Source of the DNA: Actinomycetota bacterium | GTDB taxonomy: Bacteria; Actinomycetota; Acidimicrobiia; IMCC26256; PALSA-555 | Length of the DNA: 35,740 nucleotides | Direction of reading: 5' to 3' | Assembly: GCA_016870595.1 (NCBI GenBank) | Contig: VGBI01000017.1 | Coordinates: 1-35,740, forward strand | In this document: positions 29,120-35,740 of the stretch, piece after piece | Layout of the letters: the number at the start of each line of letters is the position of its first letter | How positions within the stretch are numbered: the stretch's first letter is position 1 | Position numbers and translations under genes: made by a program | The notes under the pieces: model-generated | Databases searched by the model: none | What the model was told of the DNA's origin: nothing | What the model saw: the letters and a program-made list of their open reading frames with translations, nothing else

Positions 29120-29841
29120 GGGCCGTCCTGGCCCAGTCACGCGCCGAGCTGGCGCTCACGCTCCGGCGGGGCGAGAGCCTGCTGGTGTCGTTCGCGATCC
29201 CCATCGGGATCCTGGTGTTCTTCGCCGAGGTCGCGCCGGTGAGCACCGACCTCGACGATCCGGTCGCGTTCCTCGTCCCCGGGGTGCTGGCGCTCGCGGT
29301 GATGTCGACGGCCATGGTCAGCCTCGCGATCGCCACCGGCTACGAGCGCCGCTACGGCGTGCTCAAGCGGCTGGGCTCGACCCCGTTGTCGCGCGGCGGC
29401 CTCCTCGCGGCCAAGACGGTGAACGTGCTCGCGATCGAGGTGCTCCAGGCCGTGGTCGTGGTGGTCACCGGGGTCCTCCTCGGTTGGGAGGCCACCGGCG
29501 GGCTGGTGCTGGCGGTGGTGTTCCTCCTGCTCGGCACGGTGGCGTTCGCCGGCATCGGGTTGCTGATGGCGGGCAGGCTGCGGGCCGAGGCGACCCTGGC
29601 GCTGGCCAACGGCTGCTTCCTCGTGCTGCTGTTCCTCGGCGGGATGGCCTATCCGCTCGAGGACCTGCCCCGGATCCTGCGCGACGTCGCCCAGGTGCTG
29701 CCCGCCGCCGCGCTCTCGGAGAGCGTGCGGGCGGCGTGCACCCCGGGCGTGGCCGTGCCGACCTGGAGCGTCGTCGTGCTCGGGCTGTGGGCCGTGGGCG
29801 CACCGGTCCTCGCGGCCCGGGCCTTCCGCTGGGAGGAGTGA
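29116..29841 (+). CDS. ABC-2 type transporter permease
   Basis: A 241-aa inner-membrane permease with six predicted helices, for example LVSFAIPIGILVFFAEVAP, FLVPGVLALAVMSTAMVSL and VLQAVVVVVTGVLLGW. ABC-2 family features include the cytoplasmic ERRYGVLKRLGSTPLSRGGL and the late MAYPLEDLPRILRDVAQVLP. It pairs with the ATPase upstream to form a dimeric exporter. The stop codon is directly adjacent to the convergent thioredoxin gene. Confidence 0.88.
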   Translation: MRAVLAQSRAELALTLRRGESLLVSFAIPIGILVFFAEVAPVSTDLDDPVAFLVPGVLALAVMSTAMVSLAIATGYERRYGVLKRLGSTPLSRGGLLAAKTVNVLAIEVLQAVVVVVTGVLLGWEATGGLVLAVVFLLLGTVAFAGIGLLMAGRLRAEATLALANGCFLVLLFLGGMAYPLEDLPRILRDVAQVLPAAALSESVRAACTPGVAVPTWSVVVLGLWAVGAPVLAARAFRWEE

Positions 29842-30369
29842 TCAGGTGCCGCGGGTTACGATCTTGGCCACCTCGGCCCGGAGGTCGGCCCACGTCGTGA
29901 TCCCGAACGCCCGCGACACCAGCGTGCCGTCGGCGGCCACGAAGAACGTCTGCGGAACGCCGCGCACGCCGTAGGCCGCGGCGAGGCGACCGTCGGGGTC
30001 CCGGGCGAAGCGCCAGTCGGCGTCACGCTCGGCCACGTAGCGGCGGCCGTCGCCGGCGATGTCGCGGTACGACACCCCGATCACCTCGAGGCCGGCGTCG
30101 GCGTAGCGTCGCTGGGCCCGGGCGAGCAACGGGAACTCCTTGCGGCACGGGTTGCACCACGACGCCCAGAAGTTCACGACCGCCGGGCGCCCCGCCGGCA
30201 GGGCCACCGTCCCGGACCGCAGGCCGGGGAGCCGGAACGCCGGTGCCGGGGCGCCGACCTCGGCGGGCCCGGGGTCCACGGCCGGGGCGGCGCCGGCGGC
30301 CGGGAGGCCGAGCAGCCCCGGAGCGACCACGGCGAGCACGACCGCGACGCGGCGTCCCCCCCGACGCAC
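29842..30369 (-). CDS. TlpA/ResA-like membrane-anchored thioredoxin
   Basis: A 175-aa extracytoplasmic thiol-disulfide protein. An N-terminal signal or anchor (RRVAVVLAVVAPGLLGL) precedes GAPAPAFRLPGLRSG and the active site VNFWASWCNPCRKEFPLL. The rest is a normal thioredoxin fold with the cis-proline in GVRGVPQTFFVAADG. Relatives reduce apocytochrome c or CuA-site thiols during cytochrome oxidase assembly. The gene follows ctaB by only 7 nt, which supports an oxidase-assembly role. GTG at 30369 follows GAGGTCACG. Confidence 0.85.
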   Translation of the reverse strand: MRRGGRRVAVVLAVVAPGLLGLPAAGAAPAVDPGPAEVGAPAPAFRLPGLRSGTVALPAGRPAVVNFWASWCNPCRKEFPLLARAQRRYADAGLEVIGVSYRDIAGDGRRYVAERDADWRFARDPDGRLAAAYGVRGVPQTFFVAADGTLVSRAFGITTWADLRAEVAKIVTRGT

Positions 30370-30376
30370 CGTGACC

Positions 30377-31297
30377 TCAGGCGTTGCGGGCGAGCGTGTC
30401 GACGGCGACGGCGACGAACAGTGCGGCCAGGTACACGTTCGAGTAGCCGAAGTACCGGATCGCCCGGGCCGGATCGGGGGAGCGCGGCAGCTGGGCGGCG
30501 CCGGCGATGAACGCGACTCCGAGCACGGCCGCCGCCACCAGGTACACGGGCCCGACGGTCGTGGTGAGACCGAGGGTGAAGCTGACCAGCACCACCACCC
30601 ACGAGTAGGCGAAGATCTGGCGGGCGGTCGCCACCTCGCCCTTGACGACGGGCAGCATCGGGATGCCCGCAGCCGCGTAGTCGTCGCGGTAGCGCAGGGC
30701 CAGGGCCCAGAAGTGCGGGGGGGTCCAGACGAAGACGAGGGCGAAGAGCACCCCGGCCGGGGCGGCCAGCGTCCCGGTGACCGCGGCCCATCCGACCAGT
30801 ACGGGCACCGCGCCCGCCGCACCGCCGATCACGATGTTCTGGGGACTGCGGGGCTTCAGCCAGATCGTGTACACGAACACGTAGAAGAGCGTGGCGCCGA
30901 GCGTGAGCGCAGCGGCGAGGAGGTTGGCCGACGCCCACAGCACCGCGAAGGCGACCACATTGAGGAGGCTCCCGAACGCGAGGGCACGCCCCGGAGCGAT
31001 GGTGCCCGTGGCCAGCGGCCGGTTGCGGGTCCGGCGCATCAGCTGGTCGCGGTCGCGCTCCACCCAGCAGTTGATGGTGTTGGCGCCCCCCGCGGCCAGG
31101 GCCCCACCGAGGAGCACGGCGACGATCAGCCCGAGGTCGGGCAGGCCCTCCTCGGCCAGGATCATGGCCGGGACCGTGGTGACGAGCAGCAGCTCGACCA
31201 CCCGGGGCTTCGTGAGCGCCACGTAGGCCCGGACGACGTCGCGGATCCGGGGGCGAGGCTCCGGCGCGGTGTGCGAGCGGGGGAGGACCTCGGACAC
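30377..31297 (-). CDS. ctaB: Protohaem IX farnesyltransferase (haem O synthase)
   Basis: A 306-aa UbiA-family membrane enzyme that adds a farnesyl group to haem B to make haem O, the substrate of CtaA. The family start YVALTKPRVVELLLVTTVPA, the prenyl-diphosphate motif NCWVERDRDQLMRRT with RNRPLATG, and FVWTPPHFWALALRYRDDY with MLPVVKGE are all intact. GTG at 31297 is chosen because GGAG lies 4 nt upstream and the conserved part follows. A TACCCT hexamer (31336-31331) implies a leader of about 27 nt. Longer upstream frames are not coding-like. Confidence 0.92.
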   Translation of the reverse strand: MSEVLPRSHTAPEPRPRIRDVVRAYVALTKPRVVELLLVTTVPAMILAEEGLPDLGLIVAVLLGGALAAGGANTINCWVERDRDQLMRRTRNRPLATGTIAPGRALAFGSLLNVVAFAVLWASANLLAAALTLGATLFYVFVYTIWLKPRSPQNIVIGGAAGAVPVLVGWAAVTGTLAAPAGVLFALVFVWTPPHFWALALRYRDDYAAAGIPMLPVVKGEVATARQIFAYSWVVVLVSFTLGLTTTVGPVYLVAAAVLGVAFIAGAAQLPRSPDPARAIRYFGYSNVYLAALFVAVAVDTLARNA

Positions 31298-31424
31298 GGC
31301 GCTCCAGGTCGCGGACGGTGGGACGCGGTGAGGGTAGCCGTCGCCTCCCGGGGCCCGGGAAGCGGCGGGGGAGCGGCGGAGCGCGGCGGGGGACGCCGCA
31401 GGGAAGCGCCGGGGAGGACCGGGG

Positions 31425-31430
31425 TAACCT
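31425..31430 (+). promoter_or_regulatory. Leaderless -10 for the GroES-like gene
   Basis: TAACCT lies 6 nt (CCCGAC) before the GTG at 31437. Confidence 0.5.
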
Positions 31431-31436
31431 CCCGAC

Positions 31437-31766
31437 GTGGCCGCCGATCCCGACGTCAAGCAGTCGATCCGGATGACCGCCGACCGGATCCTCGTGCGCC
31501 CGTCGAGCGAGGCGGGCGAGCGGAAGTCCCGGGCCGGCATCCTCATCCCGGCCACCGCCAACGTGAACCGGCGCCTGGTCTGGGCCGAGGTCGTGTCGGC
31601 GGGGCCGACCGTGCGCAACGTCGAGGAGGCCGACCAGGTCCTGTTCGCCCCCGACGCCGGCTTCGAGGTCGAGATCCGGGGCGAGGAGTACCTCATCCTG
31701 CGCGAGCGCGACGTCCACGCGGTGGCCTCGACCCGCACCGACGGGCACTCGGGCCTCTACCTCTGA
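31437..31766 (+). CDS. GroES-like chaperonin-10 family protein
   Basis: A 109-aa Cpn10-fold protein. The strand MTADRILVRPSSEAGERKSR leads to RAGILIPATANVNRRLVWAE, a mobile-loop region with the hydrophobic Ile-Leu-Ile tripeptide, then VVSAGPTVRNVEEADQVLF and GEEYLILRERDVHAVAS. The segment between AGP and VLF is shorter than in standard GroES, and there is no GroEL gene beside it. It may be an accessory co-chaperonin or have another partner. An SDR gene follows after 32 nt, perhaps in the same transcript. Confidence 0.78.
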   Translation: MAADPDVKQSIRMTADRILVRPSSEAGERKSRAGILIPATANVNRRLVWAEVVSAGPTVRNVEEADQVLFAPDAGFEVEIRGEEYLILRERDVHAVASTRTDGHSGLYL

Positions 31767-31798
31767 CGCCGGTCCGGGCGCAGGGGACCGCACCGACC

Positions 31799-32596
31799 GT
31801 GACCGAGCGACCCACTCCCGATCCGACGGAGCGCGCGGCGCCCGGTCCGCCGGACCGCCTCGACGGACGCGTCGCGCTCGTCACCGGGGGCACCCGGGGG
31901 ATCGGGCGGGCGATCGCCGAGACCTACGCCCGGGCCGGGGCCGCGGTGGCGGTCGTCGCCCGCAAGGCCGACGAGCTCGCCGAGACCGAGGCCGCCCTCG
32001 TGGCCCTCGGGACCCCCGTGATCACCGTGGCCGGCTCGGTCGACGATCCCGACGTCGTCACCACGGCGGTCGCCCGGACCGTGGGCGAGCTCGGGCGCCT
32101 CGACGTCCTGGTCAACAACGCCGCGACCAACCCTGCGTTCGGGCCGACGATCGAGGTCGAGGCCCGGGCCGTGCGCAAGATCCTGGCGGTGAACCTCGAG
32201 GGCCCCCTCGCCCTCGCCCAGGCGGCGTGGAGCGCGTGGATGCGCGACCACGGCGGCGTCATCCTGAACATCGCCTCGGTCGGCGGCCTCGACCCGGCGC
32301 CGTTCATCGGCACCTACAACGTGTCGAAGGCCGCGTTGATCCACCTCACCCGCCAGCTCGCGCTCGAGCTCGCCCCGGGGGTCCGGGTCAACGCGATCGC
32401 CCCGGGCCTGGTCCGGACCGAGTTCGCCCGGGCGCTCTGGGAGCCCGACGAGGCGGGCATCGACCGGCGGCATCCGCTCGGGCGCATGGGCCGACCCGAC
32501 GACGTCGCCGCCCTGGCCCGGTTCCTCGCGTCCGACGCGGCGGCGTGGATCACCGGCGAGGTCTACCGGCTCGACGGCGGCCTCTCGCTGGTCTGA
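31799..32596 (+). CDS. SDR family oxidoreductase
   Basis: A 265-aa short-chain dehydrogenase of the classical FabG-like type. ALVTGGTRGIGRAIAETYA is the NAD(P)-binding motif, NNAATNPAFGP follows, and the catalytic residues are in NIASVGGL and TYNVSKAALIHL. VNAIAPGLVRTEFARALWEP and the end VYRLDGGLSLV are typical. The first 20 residues are a Pro/Glu-rich extension. GTG at 31799 is the first usable start after the GroES-like stop. Substrate unknown; acyl or secondary alcohols are common for the family. Confidence 0.85.
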   Translation: MTERPTPDPTERAAPGPPDRLDGRVALVTGGTRGIGRAIAETYARAGAAVAVVARKADELAETEAALVALGTPVITVAGSVDDPDVVTTAVARTVGELGRLDVLVNNAATNPAFGPTIEVEARAVRKILAVNLEGPLALAQAAWSAWMRDHGGVILNIASVGGLDPAPFIGTYNVSKAALIHLTRQLALELAPGVRVNAIAPGLVRTEFARALWEPDEAGIDRRHPLGRMGRPDDVAALARFLASDAAAWITGEVYRLDGGLSLV

Positions 32597-32650
32597 ATCG
32601 CATCCCGCGGCGGCACCGCCGGGCGGGTCCGCACGGCGACCGCCGTCGGG

Positions 32651-33430
32651 TCAGCGGCGCGCGCCCCGGGCGGGACGCTTCGCGAGCAGCCGCACCTCCG
32701 CCGGGTGCACGACCGGAGCCGGGCCTGCCGCGACCCGCTCGTCGAGGTACCGGGCGACCCGGCGGTACAGCCGGTCCCCGAGCATGATCCGCAGCTCGGA
32801 CTCGAGCGACCGGTACACGGGACGGGCGTTCACGAACGCCTCGGGCGCCTCGGTGCACCACCAGGCGAAGTCGTCGCCGCCCTCGCCCCAGCCCTCTCGA
32901 CCGAACTCCGTGAGCCGGGAGACGACGGTGCCGTCCTCCTGCTCCTCGTCGATGCGGCGCAGCGGCAGCTGCCAGCAGACCTCGGGCTTCAGCACGCTGT
33001 GGTGGGTGCCGGTGCGCATCCCCCACTGGTGGAGCGCACAGCCCGGGCCGCTCGCCCAGCCCGGTCGGTTCAGGAAGATGCAGGCGTCGTCAACGAGACG
33101 GGTGCGCCACTCCGGTGCACCGTCGTCGCTGCCCACCTTGGCCGTGACGCCCTTCTTGCGGCCGATCTTGGCGAACTGCCAGAGGTCGTCGGGGAGGTCC
33201 CGGGCCAGGCGCACGACCCGGTCGCGGTCGGCCTTGTCGGAGAAGTGCGCCCCGTAGGAGCAGCAGCCCTGCACCCGCTCGGGCGCAGGGGCGGTGAAGA
33301 CACCCTGGCAGCCCGCCCCGAAGATGCAGTCCCACGACGAGCACAGGAAGGTGACGTCGATCTGCCACACCCGCCCCTCCTCCTCGGGGTCGTCGAACGT
33401 CACCCACTCCCGGGTGGGACCCTTGGCCAC
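32651..33430 (-). CDS. Cys-rich conserved-type protein of unknown function
   Basis: A 259-aa protein I cannot assign. Near the N-terminus a cluster of five cysteines (FLCSSWDCIFGAGCQGVFT, then VQGCCSYGAHF) looks like a metal or Fe-S site, vaguely similar to YkgJ-type Cys clusters. Further cysteines occur in DDACIFLNR, GPGCALHQWGM, EVCWQLPLRR and WWCTEAPEAF. There is no signal peptide or membrane segment. GTG at 33430 follows GAGGAG with good spacing, and a TACGCT hexamer (33478-33473) lies farther upstream. So this gene has a leader, unlike many neighbours. It is divergent from glcD. Confidence 0.7.
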   Translation of the reverse strand: MAKGPTREWVTFDDPEEEGRVWQIDVTFLCSSWDCIFGAGCQGVFTAPAPERVQGCCSYGAHFSDKADRDRVVRLARDLPDDLWQFAKIGRKKGVTAKVGSDDGAPEWRTRLVDDACIFLNRPGWASGPGCALHQWGMRTGTHHSVLKPEVCWQLPLRRIDEEQEDGTVVSRLTEFGREGWGEGGDDFAWWCTEAPEAFVNARPVYRSLESELRIMLGDRLYRRVARYLDERVAAGPAPVVHPAEVRLLAKRPARGARR

Positions 33431-33491
33431 CGGTGCTCCTCGTGTGTCGGCGCGCGAGCGCGCGGTGCCGGGAGCGTAGCGAGGCCGTCGG

Positions 33492-33497
33492 TAGTCT
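33492..33497 (+). promoter_or_regulatory. Leaderless -10 that places the glcD start at an ATC codon
   Basis: TAGTCT is followed by 6 nt (TCGGGT) and then ATC at 33504. The TAG of the hexamer is itself an in-frame stop, so translation cannot start farther upstream. Confidence 0.5.
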
Positions 33498-33503
33498 TCG
33501 GGT

Positions 33504-34928
33504 ATCGCACCCGACGCGCTCCTCGCCGATCTCCGCGCCGCGCTCGGCGCCGACCGCGCCCGCGCCGAAGCGCTGGAGCTCGCGCTGTACGCGCGCGACG
33601 CGGGGGTCGAGCAGGGCCGGGCCGCCGCCGTGTGCTTCCCGCGCTCGACCGAGGAGGTGGCCGCCGCCGTCCGCGTCGCGGCCGATCACGGCGTGCCGTT
33701 CGTGGCGCGGGGGAGCGGCACCGGCCTGGCCGGCGGGGCCACCCCGCTCGACGATGCGGTCGTCGTGGTGACCACGCAGATGAACCGGGTCCTCGAGGTC
33801 GACCCGGTGGAGCGGATCGCCTGGGTCGAGCCCGGCGTGCTCAACCTCGACCTCAGCCGGGCCGTCCAGCACCTCGGGCTGCACTACGCACCCGACCCCT
33901 CGTCGCAGCAGGCCTGCACCATCGGGGGCAACGTCGGGACCAACGCCGGAGGTCCCCACTGCCTGGCGTCGGGCGTCACCTCGGCGCACGTGCTCGCGGT
34001 CGACGCCGTGCTCGCCGACGGCGAGGTGGCCCGCCTGGGCGGCACCGGGCCCGACGTCCCCGGCTACGACCTGCGGGGCTGCTTCGTCGGGAGCGAGGGC
34101 ACGATGGGCATCGCGGCCCGGATCGCGGTCCGCCTGCTGCCCGACCCCCCGGTGGTCCGGACGCTCCTCTGCGACTTCGGCGCGCTCGACGACGCCGCCG
34201 CGACCGTGAGCGGCATCATCGCCGCCGGGATCGTTCCTGCGGCGCTCGAGATGATGGACGCCGAGATCACGCGCGCGGTCGAGGACTTCGTGGGCGCGGG
34301 CTACCCGCGCGACGCCGCCGCGGTCCTCCTGGTCGAGGTCGACGGCCTGCCCGACGGGGTCGCCGCCCAGGTTGCCGCCATCGACGCCGTCGCCCGGTCC
34401 CACGGGGCCCGCTCGGTCCGGGTCGCCGCCGACGAGGCCGAGCGGGCGCTGCTGTGGAAGGGCCGCAAGTCGGCCTTCGGGGCGATCGCCCGCATCGCGC
34501 CCGACTACTACCTCCACGACGCGGTGGTGCCGCGGACGAAGCTGGTCGACGTGCTCCGGCGCGTCTACGAGATCGCGGCCGAGCAGCGTCTGACCATGAT
34601 GAACGTCTTCCACGCCGGGGACGGCAACCTCCACCCGCTGATCGTGTTCGACGCCCGTGAGCCGGGGGTCTGGTCGCGGGTGCACGATGCCGGCGACGAG
34701 ATCCTCCGGACCTGCGTCGCCGCCGGCGGCGTGCTCTCGGGCGAGCACGGGATCGGGATGGAGAAGCGCGACGCCATGCCGATGATCTTCACCCCCGACG
34801 ACCTCGACCTGCAGGCCCGGCTGCGCGACGCGTTCGACCCGCAGGGCCTGGCCAACCCCGACAAGGTCCTGCCCCGGGGCAGCCGCTGCGGTGAGGTCCG
34901 GCGGGCCCCGGAGGGGACGTGGGTGTGA
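33504..34928 (+). CDS. glcD: FAD-linked oxidase, glycolate/D-lactate oxidase subunit GlcD, probable AUC start
   Basis: A 474-aa flavoenzyme of the PCMH/FAD-oxidase C family that oxidises glycolate or D-lactate. The FAD-binding core FVARGSGTGLAGGATPLDDA and CTIGGNVGTNAGGPHCL is complete, as are GYDLRGCFVGSEGTMGI and the C-terminal MNVFHAGDGNLHPLI with SGEHGIGMEKRDAM. The family N-terminus ALYARDAGVEQGRAAAVCFP lies upstream of any ATG or GTG. The frame is closed by a TAG at 33492, and the only codon fitting the promoter pattern is ATC at 33504. A later GTG at 33630 would remove about 42 residues of the conserved domain. It overlaps glcE by GTGA. Confidence 0.87.
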   Translation: MAPDALLADLRAALGADRARAEALELALYARDAGVEQGRAAAVCFPRSTEEVAAAVRVAADHGVPFVARGSGTGLAGGATPLDDAVVVVTTQMNRVLEVDPVERIAWVEPGVLNLDLSRAVQHLGLHYAPDPSSQQACTIGGNVGTNAGGPHCLASGVTSAHVLAVDAVLADGEVARLGGTGPDVPGYDLRGCFVGSEGTMGIAARIAVRLLPDPPVVRTLLCDFGALDDAAATVSGIIAAGIVPAALEMMDAEITRAVEDFVGAGYPRDAAAVLLVEVDGLPDGVAAQVAAIDAVARSHGARSVRVAADEAERALLWKGRKSAFGAIARIAPDYYLHDAVVPRTKLVDVLRRVYEIAAEQRLTMMNVFHAGDGNLHPLIVFDAREPGVWSRVHDAGDEILRTCVAAGGVLSGEHGIGMEKRDAMPMIFTPDDLDLQARLRDAFDPQGLANPDKVLPRGSRCGEVRRAPEGTWV

Positions 34929-35740
34929 GCGCGGGCACCGTGGCCCCGGCCGTCGCCGATGCGGTCGCGGCGCTGGCCGCGACCGTGGCCACCGCCCCGA
35001 CGGTGGTGCCGGTCGGGTCCCGCACGCACTGGGAGGTGGGAGGACCGGCGCCCGCGGGCGTCGAGGTGCGGGCGCCGTCCGGGGTGCTCGAGTACGACCC
35101 CGCCGAGCTGACCGTCACCGTGGCTGCGGGGACGACCGTCGGAGAGCTCGACGCCGTCCTGGGTGCCGCGGGCCAGCAGTGCCCGCTCGACTCGCACGAC
35201 CCGGCCGCCACCGTGGGCGGGGTGCTCGCCACCGGGCTGAGCGGCCCCCGCCGGCTGCGGTACGGCCCGCTGCGCAACCGGCTCCTCGAGGTCCACCTCG
35301 TGCTCGCCGACGGACGCACGGTCAAGGGCGGTGGGCGCACCGTGAAGAACGTGAGCGGGTACGACGTCGCCCGCCTCATGGTCGGATCGCTCGGGACCCT
35401 CGGCGTGCTCGTGCAGGTCACGCTGCGCTGCGAGCCCCGCCCGGCCGCGTCCGAGTGGCGCCGCCTCGGCGTCCCGGCGGCCGAGGTGCTCCGGCGCGCC
35501 TTCCGGCCCGCCGCCGTGCTCACCGACCCGACCGGCACCACCGTGCTGCTCGAGGGGTTCGCCGAGGACGTCGCCGCCGAGCGCGACCGCCTCGGCGCCT
35601 CGACCGTCGCCACAGCGCCGGCCTGGCCCACCGGCCCCCACCGTGGGCGCATCTCGGTGCGCCCCGCGCACGTCGACCGCCTGGTGGCCGACCTCGCCGG
35701 GCTCGGCCTCGCGGTGCTGGGGGAAGGTGGCGTCGGCACC
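34925..35740 (+). CDS. glcE: Glycolate oxidase FAD-binding subunit GlcE (3' part outside window)
   Basis: The visible 272 codons encode a second, shorter FAD-binding subunit that pairs with GlcD. VVPVGSRTHWEVGGPAP is the start of the PCMH domain. TVTVAAGTTVGELDAVLG, DPAATVGGVLATGLSGPRRL and RTVKNVSGYDVARLMVGSLG with TLGVLVQVTLR are diagnostic of GlcE. GTG at 34925 overlaps the glcD stop (GTGA). The protein continues past the end of the window. The iron-sulfur subunit GlcF would be expected next. Confidence 0.88.
   Translation, partial: MSAGTVAPAVADAVAALAATVATAPTVVPVGSRTHWEVGGPAPAGVEVRAPSGVLEYDPAELTVTVAAGTTVGELDAVLGAAGQQCPLDSHDPAATVGGVLATGLSGPRRLRYGPLRNRLLEVHLVLADGRTVKGGGRTVKNVSGYDVARLMVGSLGTLGVLVQVTLRCEPRPAASEWRRLGVPAAEVLRRAFRPAAVLTDPTGTTVLLEGFAEDVAAERDRLGASTVATAPAWPTGPHRGRISVRPAHVDRLVADLAGLGLAVLGEGGVGT

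Noticed and set aside
33630-34928. glcD starting at GTG 33630
   Set aside because: It would drop about 42 residues that match the family N-terminus (ALYARDAGVEQG) and lacks both a ribosome-binding site and a promoter hexamer.
1-35740. tRNA-Sec or other RNA genes, CRISPR arrays, transposases, attachment sites
   Set aside because: I looked on both strands for tRNA-like cloverleaf ends, spaced direct repeats and recombinase motifs and found nothing I could support.

Overview
The window is a very GC-rich, densely packed bacterial chromosome segment of about 40 protein genes. I see no rRNA, tRNA, insertion sequence, phage gene or CRISPR array. The gene content points to a high-GC actinobacterium, most plausibly of the Acidimicrobiia. 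It includes a luciferase-like (F420-type) oxidoreductase, a wax ester synthase/DGAT, an SCP2 protein, actinobacterial-type CtaA and CtaB, many GTG starts, and NAD-type formate dehydrogenase genes. The taxonomic call is inference.

Layout. 1-5155: LLM oxidoreductase (cut by the window edge), a metal-dependent amidohydrolase, a two-gene operon encoding a UGSC-type selenoprotein and its partner, a YVTN beta-propeller lipoprotein and a small zinc-ribbon protein. 5266-9955: lipid-flavoured block (WS/DGAT, a small helical protein, an Asp/Asn beta-hydroxylase-like dioxygenase, an alpha-oxoamine synthase and an E2-like acyltransferase with an altered active site). 10034-13155: poly-gamma-glutamate hydrolase-like protein, an MTA/MTI phosphorylase plus MTA/SAH deaminase pair, and a PhnZ-like HD protein. 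13249-17491: penicillin acylase family protein, alpha/beta hydrolase, CtaA. 17577-21668: a frameshifted small gene, SMP-30 lactonase with a tiny membrane protein, 5'-3' exonuclease, nitroreductase, SDR. 21678-26085: three-gene NAD-linked formate dehydrogenase operon with in-frame UGA selenocysteine. 26175-29841: a small anchored protein, FxsA, an unrecognised protein with SCP2, and an ABC-2 exporter. 29842-31297: CtaB and a TlpA/ResA-like thioredoxin. 31437-35740: GroES-like protein, SDR, a Cys-rich unknown, and glycolate oxidase GlcD and GlcE (the last cut by the window edge).

Themes. (1) Two selenoproteins lie in 25 kb: the UGSC protein (UGA at 2226-2224) and formate dehydrogenase (UGA at 25836-25834). 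Each has a hairpin just downstream of the UGA that fits a bacterial SECIS. No selA, selB, selC or selD lies in the window, so the decoding machinery must be elsewhere. (2) The formate dehydrogenase catalytic chain is split. Its N-terminal [4Fe-4S] subdomain with the KGRFG lysine is at the C-terminus of the last gene of the operon, while the selenocysteine part is the first gene. (3) Many genes carry a TAnnnT-like hexamer exactly 5-7 nt (usually 6) before an ATG or GTG, the signature of leaderless mRNAs. This pattern supports several start choices and implies an ATC start for glcD. (4) Genes are linked by ATGA/GTGA overlaps within operons and by short tail-to-tail overlaps between convergent genes.
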